Shown: one piece after another, positions 27,601 through 38,767 of the stretch | How positions within the stretch are numbered: the stretch's first letter is position 1 | Layout: each line of letters begins with the position of its first letter | Source: Epiperipatus broadwayi | Taxonomy: Eukaryota > Onychophora > Udeonychophora > Euonychophora > Peripatidae | Assembly (NCBI GenBank): GCA_028023455.1 | Contig: JAQFVV010012572.1 | Location: forward strand, 1,486,001 to 1,550,000 | Direction of reading: 5' to 3' | Length of the DNA: 64,000 nucleotides | Position numbers and translations under genes: made by a program | Notes under the pieces: generated by a model | Database searches by the model: none | What the model saw: the letters and a program-made list of their open reading frames with translations, nothing else | Told to the model about the DNA's origin: nothing

Positions 27601-30600
27601 AAGCTCTATTAATGAGTATGTGCGTGTAATTTATATTGCGTACATTAATTAATCAATCAAATCTGTATGCATATAATGACATATACGTAATTATATTTTA
27701 AAATGATTAAACTAAAGTTATGAACATTGTTGTATGTGTAGAAACACGCCTATATATATATATGCGAAGGACATTACAACTTTACTAAATTATCTCTTTT
27801 AAGTTATTAAATTTATAAATTTGTTTGTATTCACATACAAATATCTTAAATCCAGGGGGTGACTGTCTTATAGTAGAATGTTGACAACTTAAATCTCTTT
27901 TTAAAAAAAAGAGAATCAAGGTCATTGGTTTCTCAGAAATACCACTCATTAAATTGTAAACTGAGAACCAAAATTGCAAAGATGATTTAAAAATAAAGTT
28001 AAAAAACAAAGACAAAATTATTGAACCGGCAGCTGGATCTTTGGTCTTTGCTAAAATTTATTAAGAGTTATTAAACTTAAGAATTTAAAACTAAAAATTG
28101 TAAACAACTTAATGGCTTATGAGATGGGTGAGAAAGATTTGCTATAAAAATCCCAGTTTGAATTCAAACGAAGCTGATTCTCATCATTTAACAAATCAAA
28201 TACAGCCAGACGCTATGCCCAAATTTATAACATCGGCAATTGGTCTAGGAGATGGAAGGAAGCCAGAACAGCACCCTACCAAGAAACCACCAAGAATGAA
28301 GCAGCTGACTAGTGAATGTTAGTGCCTACACCATGCAACCCAACTCAGCAAAAAAATGATCGGTAATTAAATCTTCTGCAGAGCTCTTAACTAAATCATA
28401 ATAAATCACTCTAATAATTCTTAAAAGCTAACTATACTATAAATGTGCACAAACTGTTAAATTAAAGTCTACTCTTAATAATTAAAACTCTGTAATAAAT
28501 TCGTAATGATTAAGTCTCTTAATGTGATCTTATTTAAAAATAATAATATTATAAAATCTTGCCTAATTAAAGTGTTAAACTAGTAATATTTCCGTTAAAC
28601 ATGATAACTATCTTAGTTATTATTCTTAATTTACTCAATCTGTGGATATGCCTTCCTTACTTTGCTTATTAATATTTTATTAATTGTGCTATGCCATCCT
28701 TCAGGGCGGAGATTGCTAATATTATAACAGTAGAGAACGACAATTAGATGCTCTCATATAATTTTATATTGCTTTTTAGCACAGACATAAATTTCCGATC
28801 TGAAACCTACTTTTATATATGTTTAGCTAGTATATTTTAGCTTAGTATAATTCAGGTTTGCATATTTAATAATTATATTAATTAACGATCAAATTGGGAC
28901 TGCCACAACAACAAGGTCTCATTATGTACAGACCGGTGGCATTTATGCGATTGACATTCTATTTCATATTTCTTACAGTGCTTTAATATCATTTCCCCAC
29001 CACAAACACAATTCTTTTCTGTTGGCAAAATTTTTTTTCTGCTGTAGGAAGGCCACTGCAGCTGCTTCTGTAGCAAAGCAATTCCAACAACTTGAAAGCA
29101 GACTGTCTTTCTGTCATTTTATTTTTTGGTCTTGCAAGTTCTTGCAAAGTGCGTGACTTTCGTGTGAACTCTGCCAAATCCAGCTTTGCCCTCATCATTT
29201 TTTAGATTGGGCCAGCTCCCAATGGGAGTAGGGACAGTTTGTGAAATAGTTAGAATTTGTAGTAGCTCATACTACTTCCACTAGGTTTAACACAAACTAT
29301 TTTGGACTGTGTATTGGTATAGTTTTCATCATTACAACTACAGACACCCTGACATAATATGCTGTTGAATGTTCAATACTAGCATGTATAGAAAGTGTCG
29401 TAACACAACACAGATAATGTTCATACGCTATCGATGTGGGAGTAGTGTTGACTCCTTCACCATCAAGTGTTTGAACAGTTTACAGGCCATAAGATGTATA
29501 AGCGGCCTTGTAAATGGCATACGTCTGTGCTTCTGCATGGAAACAGCGCCATTAGGCAGTGTGAATCATCCGATGTTGGAGCACCTATTTTGTTTATCTT
29601 ATCAATAAAAAGTACAATAATTAAACTTAATTATTTTAATTGTGTTGTTGATGGGCAATAGAAAGATATAACAAGTACTATTTCTTTCTATTATTTTGAA
29701 TGTCATCCTGGTTAAAAGACTATGATTTTCTAAATTTTATGTATTTATTTTTTTATATGCAATTATTACACAGATTAAACACTTCTTTAAGTGTATGTCT
29801 CATATAGTCTACTAGGATGCCATTCATTTGTTTAGCAATATAATCCAATGGTATATTTACCAAAGTTAATAAGTAGAACCCTGAGATCATTATTTATTAT
29901 TTCATTGATTGTTCATTTATTAGTATCAAAATTATGGTGGTGGCATAAGAAATTCATTATTGTTTGTTGTACTATTAGAAAGGTACATTCCATATCACGC
30001 TATAAGAGTAGAGTAGATCAGATCGTGGCAATAAAACAATTATTTGGTGATAGATAACTGCTCCATAAGATTGAAAGAAAATACAAAAAGATTCTATTAG
30101 AAGTTATATTAAATGTAAAATATTTATGTTGCTCAAAAAATATATTTTGATGGAGGAAAAAAAAAGTTCCAAAAGTGTTGCATAGTAATGAGTGAAGTTT
30201 TTCCTCTTCCTAATTTATTTATTTACTTTATAGTAATGCATTTTATTATTGTTTTGAAATTCCTTTATATTTTAATGCATGTCTCTGTAATGAATGTTAA
30301 AGATAATCACTGAGCTCAGCCTCAGTATTAATATTAGTAGCATTTGTCTCTCTCTTTCTCTCTTAGAATTAGCTACATTTTATTCATGCAATTTAGCATT
30401 TTCCATTCCTCTTAGTATCTTCTTCTTTCCTCTCTCCTAATAGTTAAAATATATATATAAACAATTGATTGCTAATTCATTACATTTTTTAAAAATAGAA
30501 ATCACACTTTTACATTTAAAGTTTGGGCTATCATTTTAATATGAATATTGATATTCAAAGATCCAGAAGAAGATGGTTGTAGTAAGAGAAAAATGGTCTA

Positions 30601-31569
30601 AATTTTTATGTAACATGATGGTTATAATCTTATAAATTAGATTATCTATTGATGGGTGTGCTATAAATCTTGTCTAATTAGCCACAATTATTTTTATCCT
30701 AGAAATTAATTTATTTTACATATACTGTATATGTATCAAATAATTTAAAAACAAAGCTATGAATGTGGGATCAAGTAAGTCCCGGAACCACTAAGCTTGA
30801 AATTTTTTCAAAATATTGTAGTGGGCATACATGCTGTTACATTATTATAATAAGTAAAATTAGAAATTAAAAATAAAAAACTAAGTAAGTAAAAAGAAAT
30901 AAACTACACGTTCTCATTATTACCAATACTAACCCAAAATTAATGAAAAATTATCACTAATTATTAATTTTGGGATAGAGTTGTTAATGATAAGAACATT
31001 TATTTGGTTCTACACATATGTAATATATTCGCATAAAATGAAAATAAATATAATCTTTTATGTTATTTTTGCATGTGTGTGTATAAATCATTAAATAAAA
31101 TAAAATTAAAAAAAGGTTATAAAATAGATATTGCTTTCTTTTAATATAAAGAAGTTTTCTGACAAAGTTTATCAACTCCCCAGTAAAACATATATGGTAT
31201 TGTGAAAATTATAAACATTAACTGTAATATATATGTTGCATTGAGGAAGACAATAAAACATTGCTGAAAGCTTTCTTGTATTAAATAATATATTTCTTGT
31301 TGCATAACATTTTTTGTTTTCATTTATATGTAATATATGCTTATACAGGTTTTTTAAATAAGTTATAATTATAAAACAATATTTTTATTTTAGCTTTATT
31401 TCTTTAAATTATTTTTAAAAATAAAGTCCATGAAAATAAAAAAAATACTATTACCTTCATCTTCAGATAATACTTTGGCTTCCAGTTTTAAATAGTGTTC
31501 TAATTCTCCATTGTGACATAGTTCAAGCACCAAATAAACATAGTTGACATCTTCAAAAAAATTTAACAA
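12625..31569 (-). CDS. PLK4: PLK4-like (Polo-like kinase 4) gene, partial span of five exons
   Basis: PLK4 is the Ser/Thr kinase that starts centriole duplication at the centrosome. Five exons join in phase into about 205 residues. In order the protein shows [13 protein letters not shown] (hinge), [12 protein letters not shown], the catalytic loop [12 protein letters not shown] (HRDL.LSNLLL is typical of PLK4 rather than PLK1-3), the magnesium motif DFG, the activation-segment end [19 protein letters not shown], and the terminal ILNHPFM. All catalytic residues of this part are intact, with no stop or frameshift, so the gene looks functional. The glycine loop and catalytic-Lys exons should lie upstream (higher coordinates), perhaps outside the window. 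The linker and polo boxes were not found downstream. The intron between 14970 and 31455 is about 16.5 kb. Using 39774-39888 in place of 31455-31569 would give the same protein. Confidence 0.93.
12792..13024 (-). CDS. PLK4: PLK4 exon: C-lobe of kinase domain
   Basis: A 233-nt exon between the acceptor CTGTTTTAG and donor CAG|GTAATT. It encodes the second half of SPEVA, then [33 protein letters not shown] and [19 protein letters not shown], matching subdomains IX-XI of PLK4 in order. Both end codons are split (phases agree with the flanking exons). Confidence 0.95.
13025..14670. other. PLK4: Intron of the PLK4-like gene
   Basis: AT-rich intron with canonical borders. No embedded gene or clear mobile element recognised. 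Confidence 0.75.
14671..14759 (-). CDS. PLK4: PLK4 exon: DFG and activation segment
   Basis: An 89-nt exon starting in phase 0 with [11 protein letters not shown] and ending within the Pro of FISP (cc + t). DFG (magnesium binding) and the T-loop CGTPN are intact. The donor is GTATGT; the acceptor ends AAAATAG. Confidence 0.95.
14858..14970 (-). CDS. PLK4: PLK4 exon: catalytic loop
   Basis: A 113-nt exon starting with ct, which completes an Ala codon with the g of the previous exon. It then encodes [18 protein letters not shown] and [15 protein letters not shown], and stops in phase 0 at a GTAAGT donor. The catalytic Asp of HRD and the metal-binding Asn are present. The sequence is closest to PLK4 by memory of the family. 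Confidence 0.96.
14971..17754. other. PLK4: Left part of the ~16.5-kb PLK4 intron
   Basis: AT-rich DNA with simple A/T runs. The only recognisable repeat is at 16345-16455. No gene is supported. Confidence 0.6.
16345..16455 (+). repeat. Relative of the 11.99-kb palindromic repeat
   Basis: ATGCCAGAAGGCTTGTGCAT plus AAAATCCCCATC matches the left arm at 11985-12025. The following GCTAGCATAAGAAATAGTGA resembles 12201-12230. This points to a dispersed MITE-like family. Confidence 0.5.
17755..17865 (-). pseudogene. Possible LTR-element integrase relic
   Basis: One minus-strand frame reads [16 protein letters not shown], resembling the integrase motif (S/T)NG..ER.N...I of Gypsy/BEL-type pol proteins. 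SNYEPHS occurs about 14 residues upstream, where S(D)QGSNF is expected, but stops intervene. It is too short to be sure and could be chance. Confidence 0.3.
18547..19298. repeat. Three-copy nested repeat with an inverted third copy
   Basis: A ~230-bp unit containing GATTAAGCCAATGCA, GCGCTTTAAAGATTTTTAAA and CAGACACAAGATATAGTC occurs at about 18566-18830 (+), 18893-19070 (+, with an internal deletion of ~60 bp) and 19071-19298 (inverted). The second and third copies meet head-on and form a hairpin with arms of ~180 bp. Diverged members lie at 21045-21150 and 60590-60680. No coding capacity; likely a non-autonomous element family. Confidence 0.85.
19453..19887 (-). pseudogene. LINE (non-LTR) polyprotein C-terminus, relic
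   Basis: On the minus strand about 43 codons read through [20 protein letters not shown] to CSLC, then a 1-nt slip, then [10 protein letters not shown] and about 90 more codons to a natural-looking stop. The C-x2-C...H-x4-C arrangement is the C-terminal zinc knuckle typical of Jockey/CR1/I-group LINEs. The knuckle residues survive although the RT domain next to it is gone. It lies in the large PLK4 intron, in the same orientation as the gene. Confidence 0.7.
19888..20499 (-). other. Degraded LINE interior, not resolvable
   Basis: The stretch between the two LINE fragments should hold the RT domain but is far too short and full of stops. One short run (QARFRPG) resembles the RT block Q.GFR.GRST. 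Probably a deletion remnant. Confidence 0.35.
20500..20740 (-). pseudogene. LINE endonuclease-RT linker relic
   Basis: About 80 open codons on the minus strand include [20 protein letters not shown] and end in KKSWKN and a stop. The AAK.SI(P)RG-like block is the conserved segment between the endonuclease and RT domains of Jockey/CR1-type LINEs. It is in the right order and strand to belong to the same copy as 19453-19887. Confidence 0.55.
21045..21150 (-). repeat. Diverged copy of the 18.5-19.3 kb repeat
   Basis: GATTCATCTTATCTCTTCAA and ACCTTGTGTTTAGAAAAGAG follow the inverted copy at 19.1-19.2 kb in order, with many substitutions. Confidence 0.5.
21235..21760 (-). pseudogene. Second LINE polyprotein C-terminus, relic
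   Basis: A long minus-strand frame with one internal stop reads [45 protein letters not shown]-stop-[17 protein letters not shown] and [10 protein letters not shown]. The C-x2-C...x-LL..C spacing is the zinc-knuckle tail of LINE proteins, with the expected His changed to Tyr. The tail is unlike the 19.5-kb fragment, so it is a different LINE family or a separate insertion. Confidence 0.6.
21761..27458. other. PLK4: Middle of the large PLK4 intron
   Basis: Mostly AT-rich. A richer patch at 22260-22560 is unclassified. At 23460-23630 (-) about 50 codons with one stop (including [19 protein letters not shown]) hint at another decayed coding element, but no family motif confirms it. (CA)n occurs at 24310-24326. 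No gene is supported. Confidence 0.5.
27459..29588. mobile_element. Old, larger member of the GGTAATAC-TIR transposon family
   Basis: The ends are inverted repeats of about 50 bases with ~70% match: the left contains CAACATTGG...GATGGTGCTGTTGCTAGC, the right end inverted contains CAACATCGG...AATGGCGCTGTTTCC. The inner part of these ends also matches the TIRs of the 31981-33224 element. The subterminal block ACAGGCC(A/G)TAAGAT and a minus-strand relic coding block are shared too. No convincing target duplication remains. Confidence 0.6.
28882..29204 (-). pseudogene. Relic coding block shared by the TIR transposon family
   Basis: Two overlapping minus-strand frames contain [18 protein letters not shown] and then [17 protein letters not shown]. 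The same order of blocks (FTIKSRTFRGL, then LLQKANVLAF and PKKKIF-like) occurs on the minus strand at 32540-32890 inside the smaller family members. It is therefore an ancestral element-encoded protein, probably a transposase or accessory protein. I do not recognise the family and assign no function. Confidence 0.4.
29589..30827. other. PLK4: Right part of the large PLK4 intron
   Basis: AT-rich; no coding or RNA feature recognised. Confidence 0.5.
31455..31569 (-). CDS. PLK4: PLK4 exon: hinge and helix D/E region (copy A)
   Basis: A 115-nt exon: acceptor TTGTTTGTAG, donor GAAG|GTAATAG. It encodes 38 residues including [20 protein letters not shown] and LSEDE, plus the first base of the Ala codon completed by the exon at 14970. 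It matches the PLK4 hinge (human [21 protein letters not shown]). The exon is identical to the one at 39774-39888. Confidence 0.93.
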
Positions 31570-31980
31570 CTACAAACAATAAAAGAAAAAACAAAAATCA
31601 GTATATGGTGATGATAGTACATTATACAGTAGCAACATTAATATTCTCTCCAACATTTCTAAAATTCTGTTATTGGGGTATTAAACTGGCAATACAAAGA
31701 ATTTCAGCAGTTTATTCAACACTTTTGGATGTTTGGCCTTCGATCAAAAAGATAGTGCTAATAGTATACATATTACAACTATATAAAATTAAAAACATAA
31801 GCTGGAAGAAAAGTTTGAGTAGCAAATACATAATACACATGCATATATTTAATAATTCTAGGTAATAATAAATCACAGATGATAATACAAATTACTCAGT
31901 GTACGACAGCAAAAAAGTGACTGCTGATTGGTTATCTCCAAGATGACTACAATGCCACCTTGGAATCAATAACACTTTTG

Positions 31981-33224
31981 GGTAATACAGCATCTATTGA
32001 GCCACACTATCCGAAGGTGCTGTTGCTAGTGAAAAACGAATAGATAAAACATTACCGGGCTGTTTTTCAAATTTTGTTGATTTATATTTTTAATTTTTGG
32101 ATTGGTTTGAATTTTTTTACTTTTTTTTTTGTTTGTTATTGTTTTGTTTTTTTTTGCAATCGTTTTGATGTATATATTTTTCTTAAAAATCAAAAAATGG
32201 TTTTTTTTTTTTTGGCTTTTAAAAATATTTCGTCTTTTTTTTTTTTTAAAAAAAAAAAACAACATTATTTCTTTTTGTCTGGTCTCTTTTGTTTATTTTT
32301 TTTTTAAAGAAACAACTTTTTTTGTGTTTTTTTTATTATAACCAAGTCTTTTTTGATTGTTTTTGAAGAAACTTTTTTTGGTTTGTTTTGTTTATCGAGA
32401 AACAAGGCTTTCTCGACAGACCTCTCTAAGACCTGTGGTCATATTCCTTACAGTGGTGTTTTGACACCTTTCCAAGTCAGCTGTAATACGCTTCACTGTA
32501 AGCTGATCCCATCTTCAAGAATAAATTAACCGTATCGCTTGGGAAAAAGTGATTCCCAGCCAGCCCTCAAAACCCGTCCCATGAGTGAATGGAACCCCTT
32601 CGTCACCATTGACGTGATGGACCTTCCATTCCAGATGTTTGACAATGCCTTAATTTCATTAAACCACCACAAAATACAGTTTTTTTTTTCTGGCTGTGTC
32701 AAATATTTTCTTTTTGGGGTTGGAGAAAGGCCAGCACATTTGCCTTCTGTAGCAGGTCAATCTCAAAACTACAACGCCGAATGGTCATCGGCCATTAAAC
32801 TGTTGTTTTGATCTCGAAAAGGCCTCGGAAAGTGCGCGACTTGATTGTGAACTTTGCTGAATCGTGATTTACACTCCTCATTTTGTGAATTCTGACCCCT
32901 GACAATAAAAGGAGGGGCGTTTGACAATTCCTTACAATTTTTACCAACTCACATCAATTACAATACATTGAAGCAAAAAAATAAATAAATCCGTTCAATA
33001 GACTTTTTGTCATTCCGAGTTATGTCTAAAGAGTGTCGTATACTCGTCGCTAATAATGTTCAACATGCTAGAGATGTTGGGGTAAGGGTGCACTTCAACA
33101 TCTTAGTGTTTGAACAGTTTACAGGCCGTAAGATCTATGAGCGGACTTGTAAACAGCATATTTATGTGCCTTAGCATAGAAACAGCGCCATTGAACGGTG
33201 TGGCTCAATAGATGCTGTATTACC
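31981..33224. mobile_element. TIR DNA transposon with 8-bp TSD (copy A)
   Basis: The ends are inverted repeats beginning GGTAATACAGCATCTATTGA. The first 27 bases are identical and the similarity extends to about 48. Both sides are flanked by CACTTTTG (31973-31980 and 33225-33232), a perfect 8-bp target-site duplication. The 1244-bp interior has a T-rich zone full of homopolymers (32100-32380) and a decayed minus-strand coding block (32540-32890). An 8-bp duplication fits hAT, P or Merlin types, but the GGTAATAC terminus is not the usual hAT CA.NG end, so the superfamily is open. Non-autonomous. Confidence 0.85.
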
Positions 33225-33739
33225 CACTTTTGTTATGTAGCAGTATAGTTTAACTATTTGCCACACAAATTTTAAGACATTAGCATATCTACCATAGATT
33301 ATGATATGAAATGTGAGTGTATTTTGTATCTAATACAATAAAACAATGGACTAATGTTAAATTTTGTTTTATATTGGATGAAACTGCTATTGAAATTTTT
33401 GAAATGATCAAATAGTGAATCGCAATAAATCCATAAGTCACAAGAATATTTTAAAATGATTTACAAAAACTTCAAGAACATTGAAAACAATCCAAGAAGG
33501 ATCATACCCATGATCAAAACATGCTCGCTTTTTAAAATTTTTGTGATGAATAACTAAACTGTATTATTACAAAATATATGTGTTGACATTGCATGCATCT
33601 TGAAGAAAAAACCAGGCATTTTTTTTACTAGCACATATTGCATATAAGTTAAAATTATTTAATTTTTAAAGATTAAATATAAATTAATACAATGGATTAA
33701 ATCATAAATTTTATGAATCTTTTACATCATTCAAATGAT

Positions 33740-34239
33740 NNNNNNNNNNNNNNNNNNNNNNNNNNNNNNNNNNNNNNNNNNNNNNNNNNNNNNNNNNNNN
33801 NNNNNNNNNNNNNNNNNNNNNNNNNNNNNNNNNNNNNNNNNNNNNNNNNNNNNNNNNNNNNNNNNNNNNNNNNNNNNNNNNNNNNNNNNNNNNNNNNNNN
33901 NNNNNNNNNNNNNNNNNNNNNNNNNNNNNNNNNNNNNNNNNNNNNNNNNNNNNNNNNNNNNNNNNNNNNNNNNNNNNNNNNNNNNNNNNNNNNNNNNNNN
34001 NNNNNNNNNNNNNNNNNNNNNNNNNNNNNNNNNNNNNNNNNNNNNNNNNNNNNNNNNNNNNNNNNNNNNNNNNNNNNNNNNNNNNNNNNNNNNNNNNNNN
34101 NNNNNNNNNNNNNNNNNNNNNNNNNNNNNNNNNNNNNNNNNNNNNNNNNNNNNNNNNNNNNNNNNNNNNNNNNNNNNNNNNNNNNNNNNNNNNNNNNNNN
34201 NNNNNNNNNNNNNNNNNNNNNNNNNNNNNNNNNNNNNNN
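33740..34239. other. Assembly gap, exactly 500 N
   Basis: A nominal gap placed inside the duplicated region. Open frames drawn through it are meaningless. Confidence 0.99.
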
Positions 34240-37007
34240 TATATAATATTCTTCTCTGTTATGTTTGGCCCAAATAGCTGCATGATTAAGTATTGATGCT
34301 AATCTCAAAAACACATTAATATAACATCTTTAGTTGTTTTATCTTATTAATACTTCTGTCTCTTTTGTATACAAATTTTACTTTTCTTCTTCGCTTATTA
34401 ATTATTTTCCTAAATAATATTTCTTGACAATGGGAAAGTTAATATTGTTTCTTTATCATTTATTGATAAGAGGGTTCCTTTTGATGTATGTTCAAATAGT
34501 AATTTGGGTTTTTTAAATAGTATTATTACTCTTTAAAAATTTGATCGACAAATTCAAGACACGGGGTTTTTTTATATCTTTTAAATATATTTATGTTTAT
34601 TTTTTATAATATATTTGATTGACAATCAATTATGGAGAGGTTTTTGTTTATGATTAAATAATAATTTACGCTACTTATTTTATATTTGACACGATAACAA
34701 TTATTGGAAGAAGGAGGCTTTTTGCGTATGTTTAAATAAATTTTGGGCTGATTTCTTTGATTTGAGAATTTCAATTTTTACTTTATTTATAAATTATTTT
34801 TACCAAATAATATTTTTGATAATTGGTCATCAATATTGTTTACTTTTTATTGACAAGAGGTTCGTTTTATGTATGTTCAAATATAATTTGATTATGTTTA
34901 AATAATAATTTCATTTTATTGGTTTACATTTTGATTGACAATACTCAGTGGGGGGTGTTTTATGATTAATAATTTACGCTACTTTACCTTTACATCTGGA
35001 TTACACACAATTTTGGGGAGAAGCGGGTTTTTTTAGGTATGTTTAAATGTTTAAAGTCATTTTTATTTTTATATTTGATGAAGGCCATTTGAATTTGAAC
35101 AAGCGCCTTATGAAGCGAATATTAAATGGCAAGAACAAGACCGCAAATGAAAACTAAAAAATGTCTATGATTTTAAGTCACATATTTGCCACAATAAAAA
35201 CATCCTTTTCTTCAGCAGAATGCCTTTCTGCCGCAGAAAGCATATGCCGCCTTCAAAGTTCGGCACTCCTTATCTTCAAGTTGGTGTTCGGCTCAGTTAT
35301 ACTCTGGTCCCCGAAAATTACCATTAAAACATACCTTAAAGCATGGCTGCCAAAATATTGCTTGAGGCCCCAATTTTAATAGAGAATTTAGTGCTTACAG
35401 CTTTATGAGGAATAATAATCTTACACGTTAAAAGGTAATAGCAGACAACATAGCGGAAAAAGAGCCCAATGAAAATTTAAATAATTTTGACACGCGGAAT
35501 TTAACATATCTCTCATATGATACGTTTCAGCATAAAATATTGTTAACACAGCATTACTAGCGCACATGTCACCATGGCATTTTTCTCTGGTTTTAGAAAG
35601 CCACGCCAGCTGAAAGTTAACACTCTCTGTAGTTCCTATCGCAGAAAGAAGGGCTTTAACTGTATTGGTCTCTTTTGATTTTTATTGTGGAAAGAAAGGC
35701 TTAACTGAGTTAACATTCTTGTAGATTGCTGTAGAAAGAAAGGTTTAAATGTTATGCCACATAAATGGCATATTCTTAGAAATTGCTTGTGCCATGCTGA
35801 AGCTGACATTTTATAGATCAGAATACAATTGGCTTCTGTAGCTTCTCAATATAATTTCTGCAGATTTCACAGAGTTTTGTTACCCATATCATAGTCTCAG
35901 ATTATTTATACATTATATTTATATGGCAAATCCATCTCCATATTCATACATTCTCTTGGAAATACAAAGTCTGTTCTATTTATTGAGTTGATATGATTGG
36001 TGATAAAAGCAGTGTTTCCTGATTTTTCTCTGATATCATTCTTCAGCATAATAGCACAATCTGGAGAAGTTTCACCTGTGGCTGCTTTCCTTGCCGGCAG
36101 TCAGCAAATACAGAATCTCCTCTTCTTTGTTATTGTTCTTTATGTGTGTATTTAGTGTTGAGCTAATTCATTGCCAATTATATAATGAAATTATAATAGT
36201 CATCACATCCTTATTTATACTACTACAATTCTTATACTACCTGCGGGGGGGTGTTTCAATATATTTTTTATCTTTAGTATTATTAATAAGTTTGCTGGTG
36301 TTGAAGGAGTTCTAAATCTCAGTTTAAATTTTCTGCAAGTTTACAGAAAGTTTGTTATGCCACTGTATATATGTATATAGTCAGTTGTCTGTCTCCTTTA
36401 TTTTGCTATGCCTTTTATGAAAGCCTTCAATCCTGTTACATTGTTGTATGTACACATATTTGATCTGATAGTAGCCTATAAAAATATGATAGTTTGAATT
36501 TATAATTACATATATATATACATATTTGAATGATGTAAAAGATTCATAAAATTTATGATTTATCCATTGTATTAATTTATATTTAATCTCTTTAAAATTA
36601 AATAATTTTACTTATATGTAATATAAAAGGTAAAAATGCCTGGTTTTTTCTTCAAAGATGCATGCAATGTCAACATAAATATCTTGTAATAATACAGTTC
36701 TAAGATTCATCACAAAATTTTGTGCTGTAGCGTGTTTTATCATAAGATCCTTCTGGATTGTTTCAATGCTTTAGCTTCTTAAAATCATCTTTAAAATATC
36801 TAGACTTATGCATTTATTGCATTCACTATCATTTCAAAGAATAAGCAGCCTCATCCAATATAAACAAAATTTCAATATTATCCATTGTCTTCATTGTAAT
36901 AGATACAAAATACATCATACATTTCATATCATACCCATGGTAGATACTAATGTCTTGTAACCTAAGGGCAAATAGTTAAATTCATGCTGCTACATAATAA
37001 AGTGTAA

Positions 37008-37882
37008 TGGCAGCATTCTATTGCCACACGCCCAGCGGCGCTGTTTCTATACAAGGCACAAACATGTTGTTTATATGTCGGCCTCATAGATCTCACGCCT
37101 GCAACTGGTTCACACTTAAGATGTTGGAAGCAAGCACTTACTCCCAACACTCTCTAGCTACGCCGGAACATTATTAGCTTTACTTATATAACACCTATTA
37201 CTTTGGGACATAACTTGGAATGACAAAGTCTACTGAACGATTTCCATCTATTTTTTTGTTTCAATGTATTGTGGGCTGATGTGGAAAAATTGCAGTGAAT
37301 TAACGTCCCATTATCGTAGTCAGAATTACAAAATGAGGAGTAAACACGATCAGCAAAGTTACACTGTCGCGCACTGAAAATCTCAAGATCAAAACAACAG
37401 CCGATCGAAGTCGATGACCATTCGGCATTGCAGTCTTGAGATCGGACCTGCCAGCAGAAGGCAATGTGCTGGTCTTCCAACCCCAAAAAGAAAATATTAC
37501 AGCCAGAAAAAACTGTATTTTGTATGGTTTAATGAAATTAAGGCGCAAACAAACATTCCAATGTGGAAGGTTCATCACGCCAATGGTGACGGCGTCCCAT
37601 TCACTCACGCTGGGACGCTGGTTTTGGGGGCTGCCTAGGAATCACTTTTTCCCCAAGCGGTACAGCTAATTGATTCTCTGAAGATGGGATCAGCTTACAG
37701 TGAAGCGGATTACAGCTGACTTGGAAAGGTGTCAAAACACCATAATGAATATGACCACAGGTCTTAGAGAGGTCTGTCGAGAAAGCCGTTTTCGATAAAC
37801 AAAACAAACAAACAAAAAAGTTTCTTCAAAAACAATCAAAAAAGACTCTTATAAAAAAAAAAAACAAAAAAAAAAAGTTGTT

Positions 37883-37917
<35 letters not shown>

Positions 37918-37939
37918 GACCAGGACAAAAGAAATAATG

Positions 37940-37970
<31 letters not shown>

Positions 37971-38233
37971 TGACGGAATATTTTTAAAAACCAAAAGAAA
38001 AAAACCATTTTTTGATTTTAAGAGAAAAATATATATCAAACCGGTTACAAAAAAAACAAAAAAAACAACAATAACAAACAACAAATAAAAAAAAAAGTAA
38101 AAAAAAATTCAAATAAATCCAAAAATTAAAAACATAAATCAACAAAATTTGAAAACCCAGTAATGTTATATCTATTCGTTTTTCACTAGCAACAGTGCCA
38201 TCGGATGGTGGGTTCAATAGATGCTGTATTACC
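37008..38233 (-). mobile_element. TIR transposon, inverted diverged copy B
   Basis: The right end reads ATGCTGTATTACC followed by CAAAAGTG, the reverse complement of the TIR start and of the 8-bp target duplication in copies A and C. The left end is eroded (AATGGCAGCATTCTATTGCC). At one TIR position it keeps the ccat state seen in the other ends of the family where A and C have cctt. Confidence 0.7.
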
Positions 38234-38645
38234 CAAAAGTGTTATTGATTCCAAGGTGGCATTGTAGTCATCTTGAGTGATAAATTCAATCAGCAGACAC
38301 TTTTTGCTGTCATACACTGAGTAATTTGTATTATCATCTGTGATTTATTATTACCTAGAATTATTAAATATATGTACGTGTATTTTTACTAAGTACTCAA
38401 ACTTTCTTCCAGTTTATGTTTTTAATTTTATATAGTTGTAATATGTATGCCATTAGCACTATCTTTTTGATCAAGGCCAAACATCCAAAGTGCTGAATAA
38501 AAAACTGCTGGAAATTCTTTGTATTGCCAGTTTAATGCCCCAATAACAGAATTTTTAGAAATGTTGGAGAGAAGTTAATGTTGCTACTGGTAATGTACTA
38601 TCATCACCATATACTGATTTTTGTTTTTTCTTTTATTGTTTGTAG

Positions 38646-38767
38646 TTGTTAAATTTTTTTGAAGATGTCAACTATGTTTATTTGGTGCTTTGAACGAAAA
38701 TAAGAAATGGAGAATTTTGTGAAACACCATTTAAAACTGGAAGCCAAAGTATTATCTGAAGATGAAG
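38646..38767 (+). pseudogene. PLK4: Broken inverted copy of the PLK4 hinge exon
   Basis: Homologous to the 115-nt exon but 122 nt long. Its first ~50 bases and last ~45 bases match, while the middle (after TTGGTGCTT) is scrambled by insertions and substitutions that shift the frame and add stops. Flanking AG and GT signals remain. It is on the strand opposite to the gene and cannot contribute to its transcript. Confidence 0.85.

Larger units (their letters stand above)
30828..33736 (+). repeat. Duplicated block, copy A (direct repeat of 39141-42065)
   Basis: By eye this block matches 39141-42065 almost base for base over ~2.9 kb, with scattered single-base and homopolymer differences. It contains an intact PLK4 exon and a complete TIR transposon. 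It ends at the gap, just where the second copy continues into the Penelope fragment. This is what an unmerged contig overlap or alternative haplotype would look like. Confidence 0.9.

Noticed and set aside
28119-28322. 67-codon plus-strand frame with mixed composition
   Set aside because: Looks more coding-like than its surroundings but lies inside the degraded 27.5-29.6 kb element and matches no family.
32026-32341. Phe- or Lys-rich open frames
   Set aside because: They are translations of T/A homopolymers in the transposon interior. The same applies to 37836-38217 and 40393-40857.
32539-32811. 90-codon plus-strand frame, nearly the same at 40867-41127
   Set aside because: It is antisense to the decayed element coding block, and its similarity between copies only reflects the duplication.
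33711-34314. Open frames of 177-195 codons on both strands
   Set aside because: They consist almost entirely of undetermined bases in the assembly gap.
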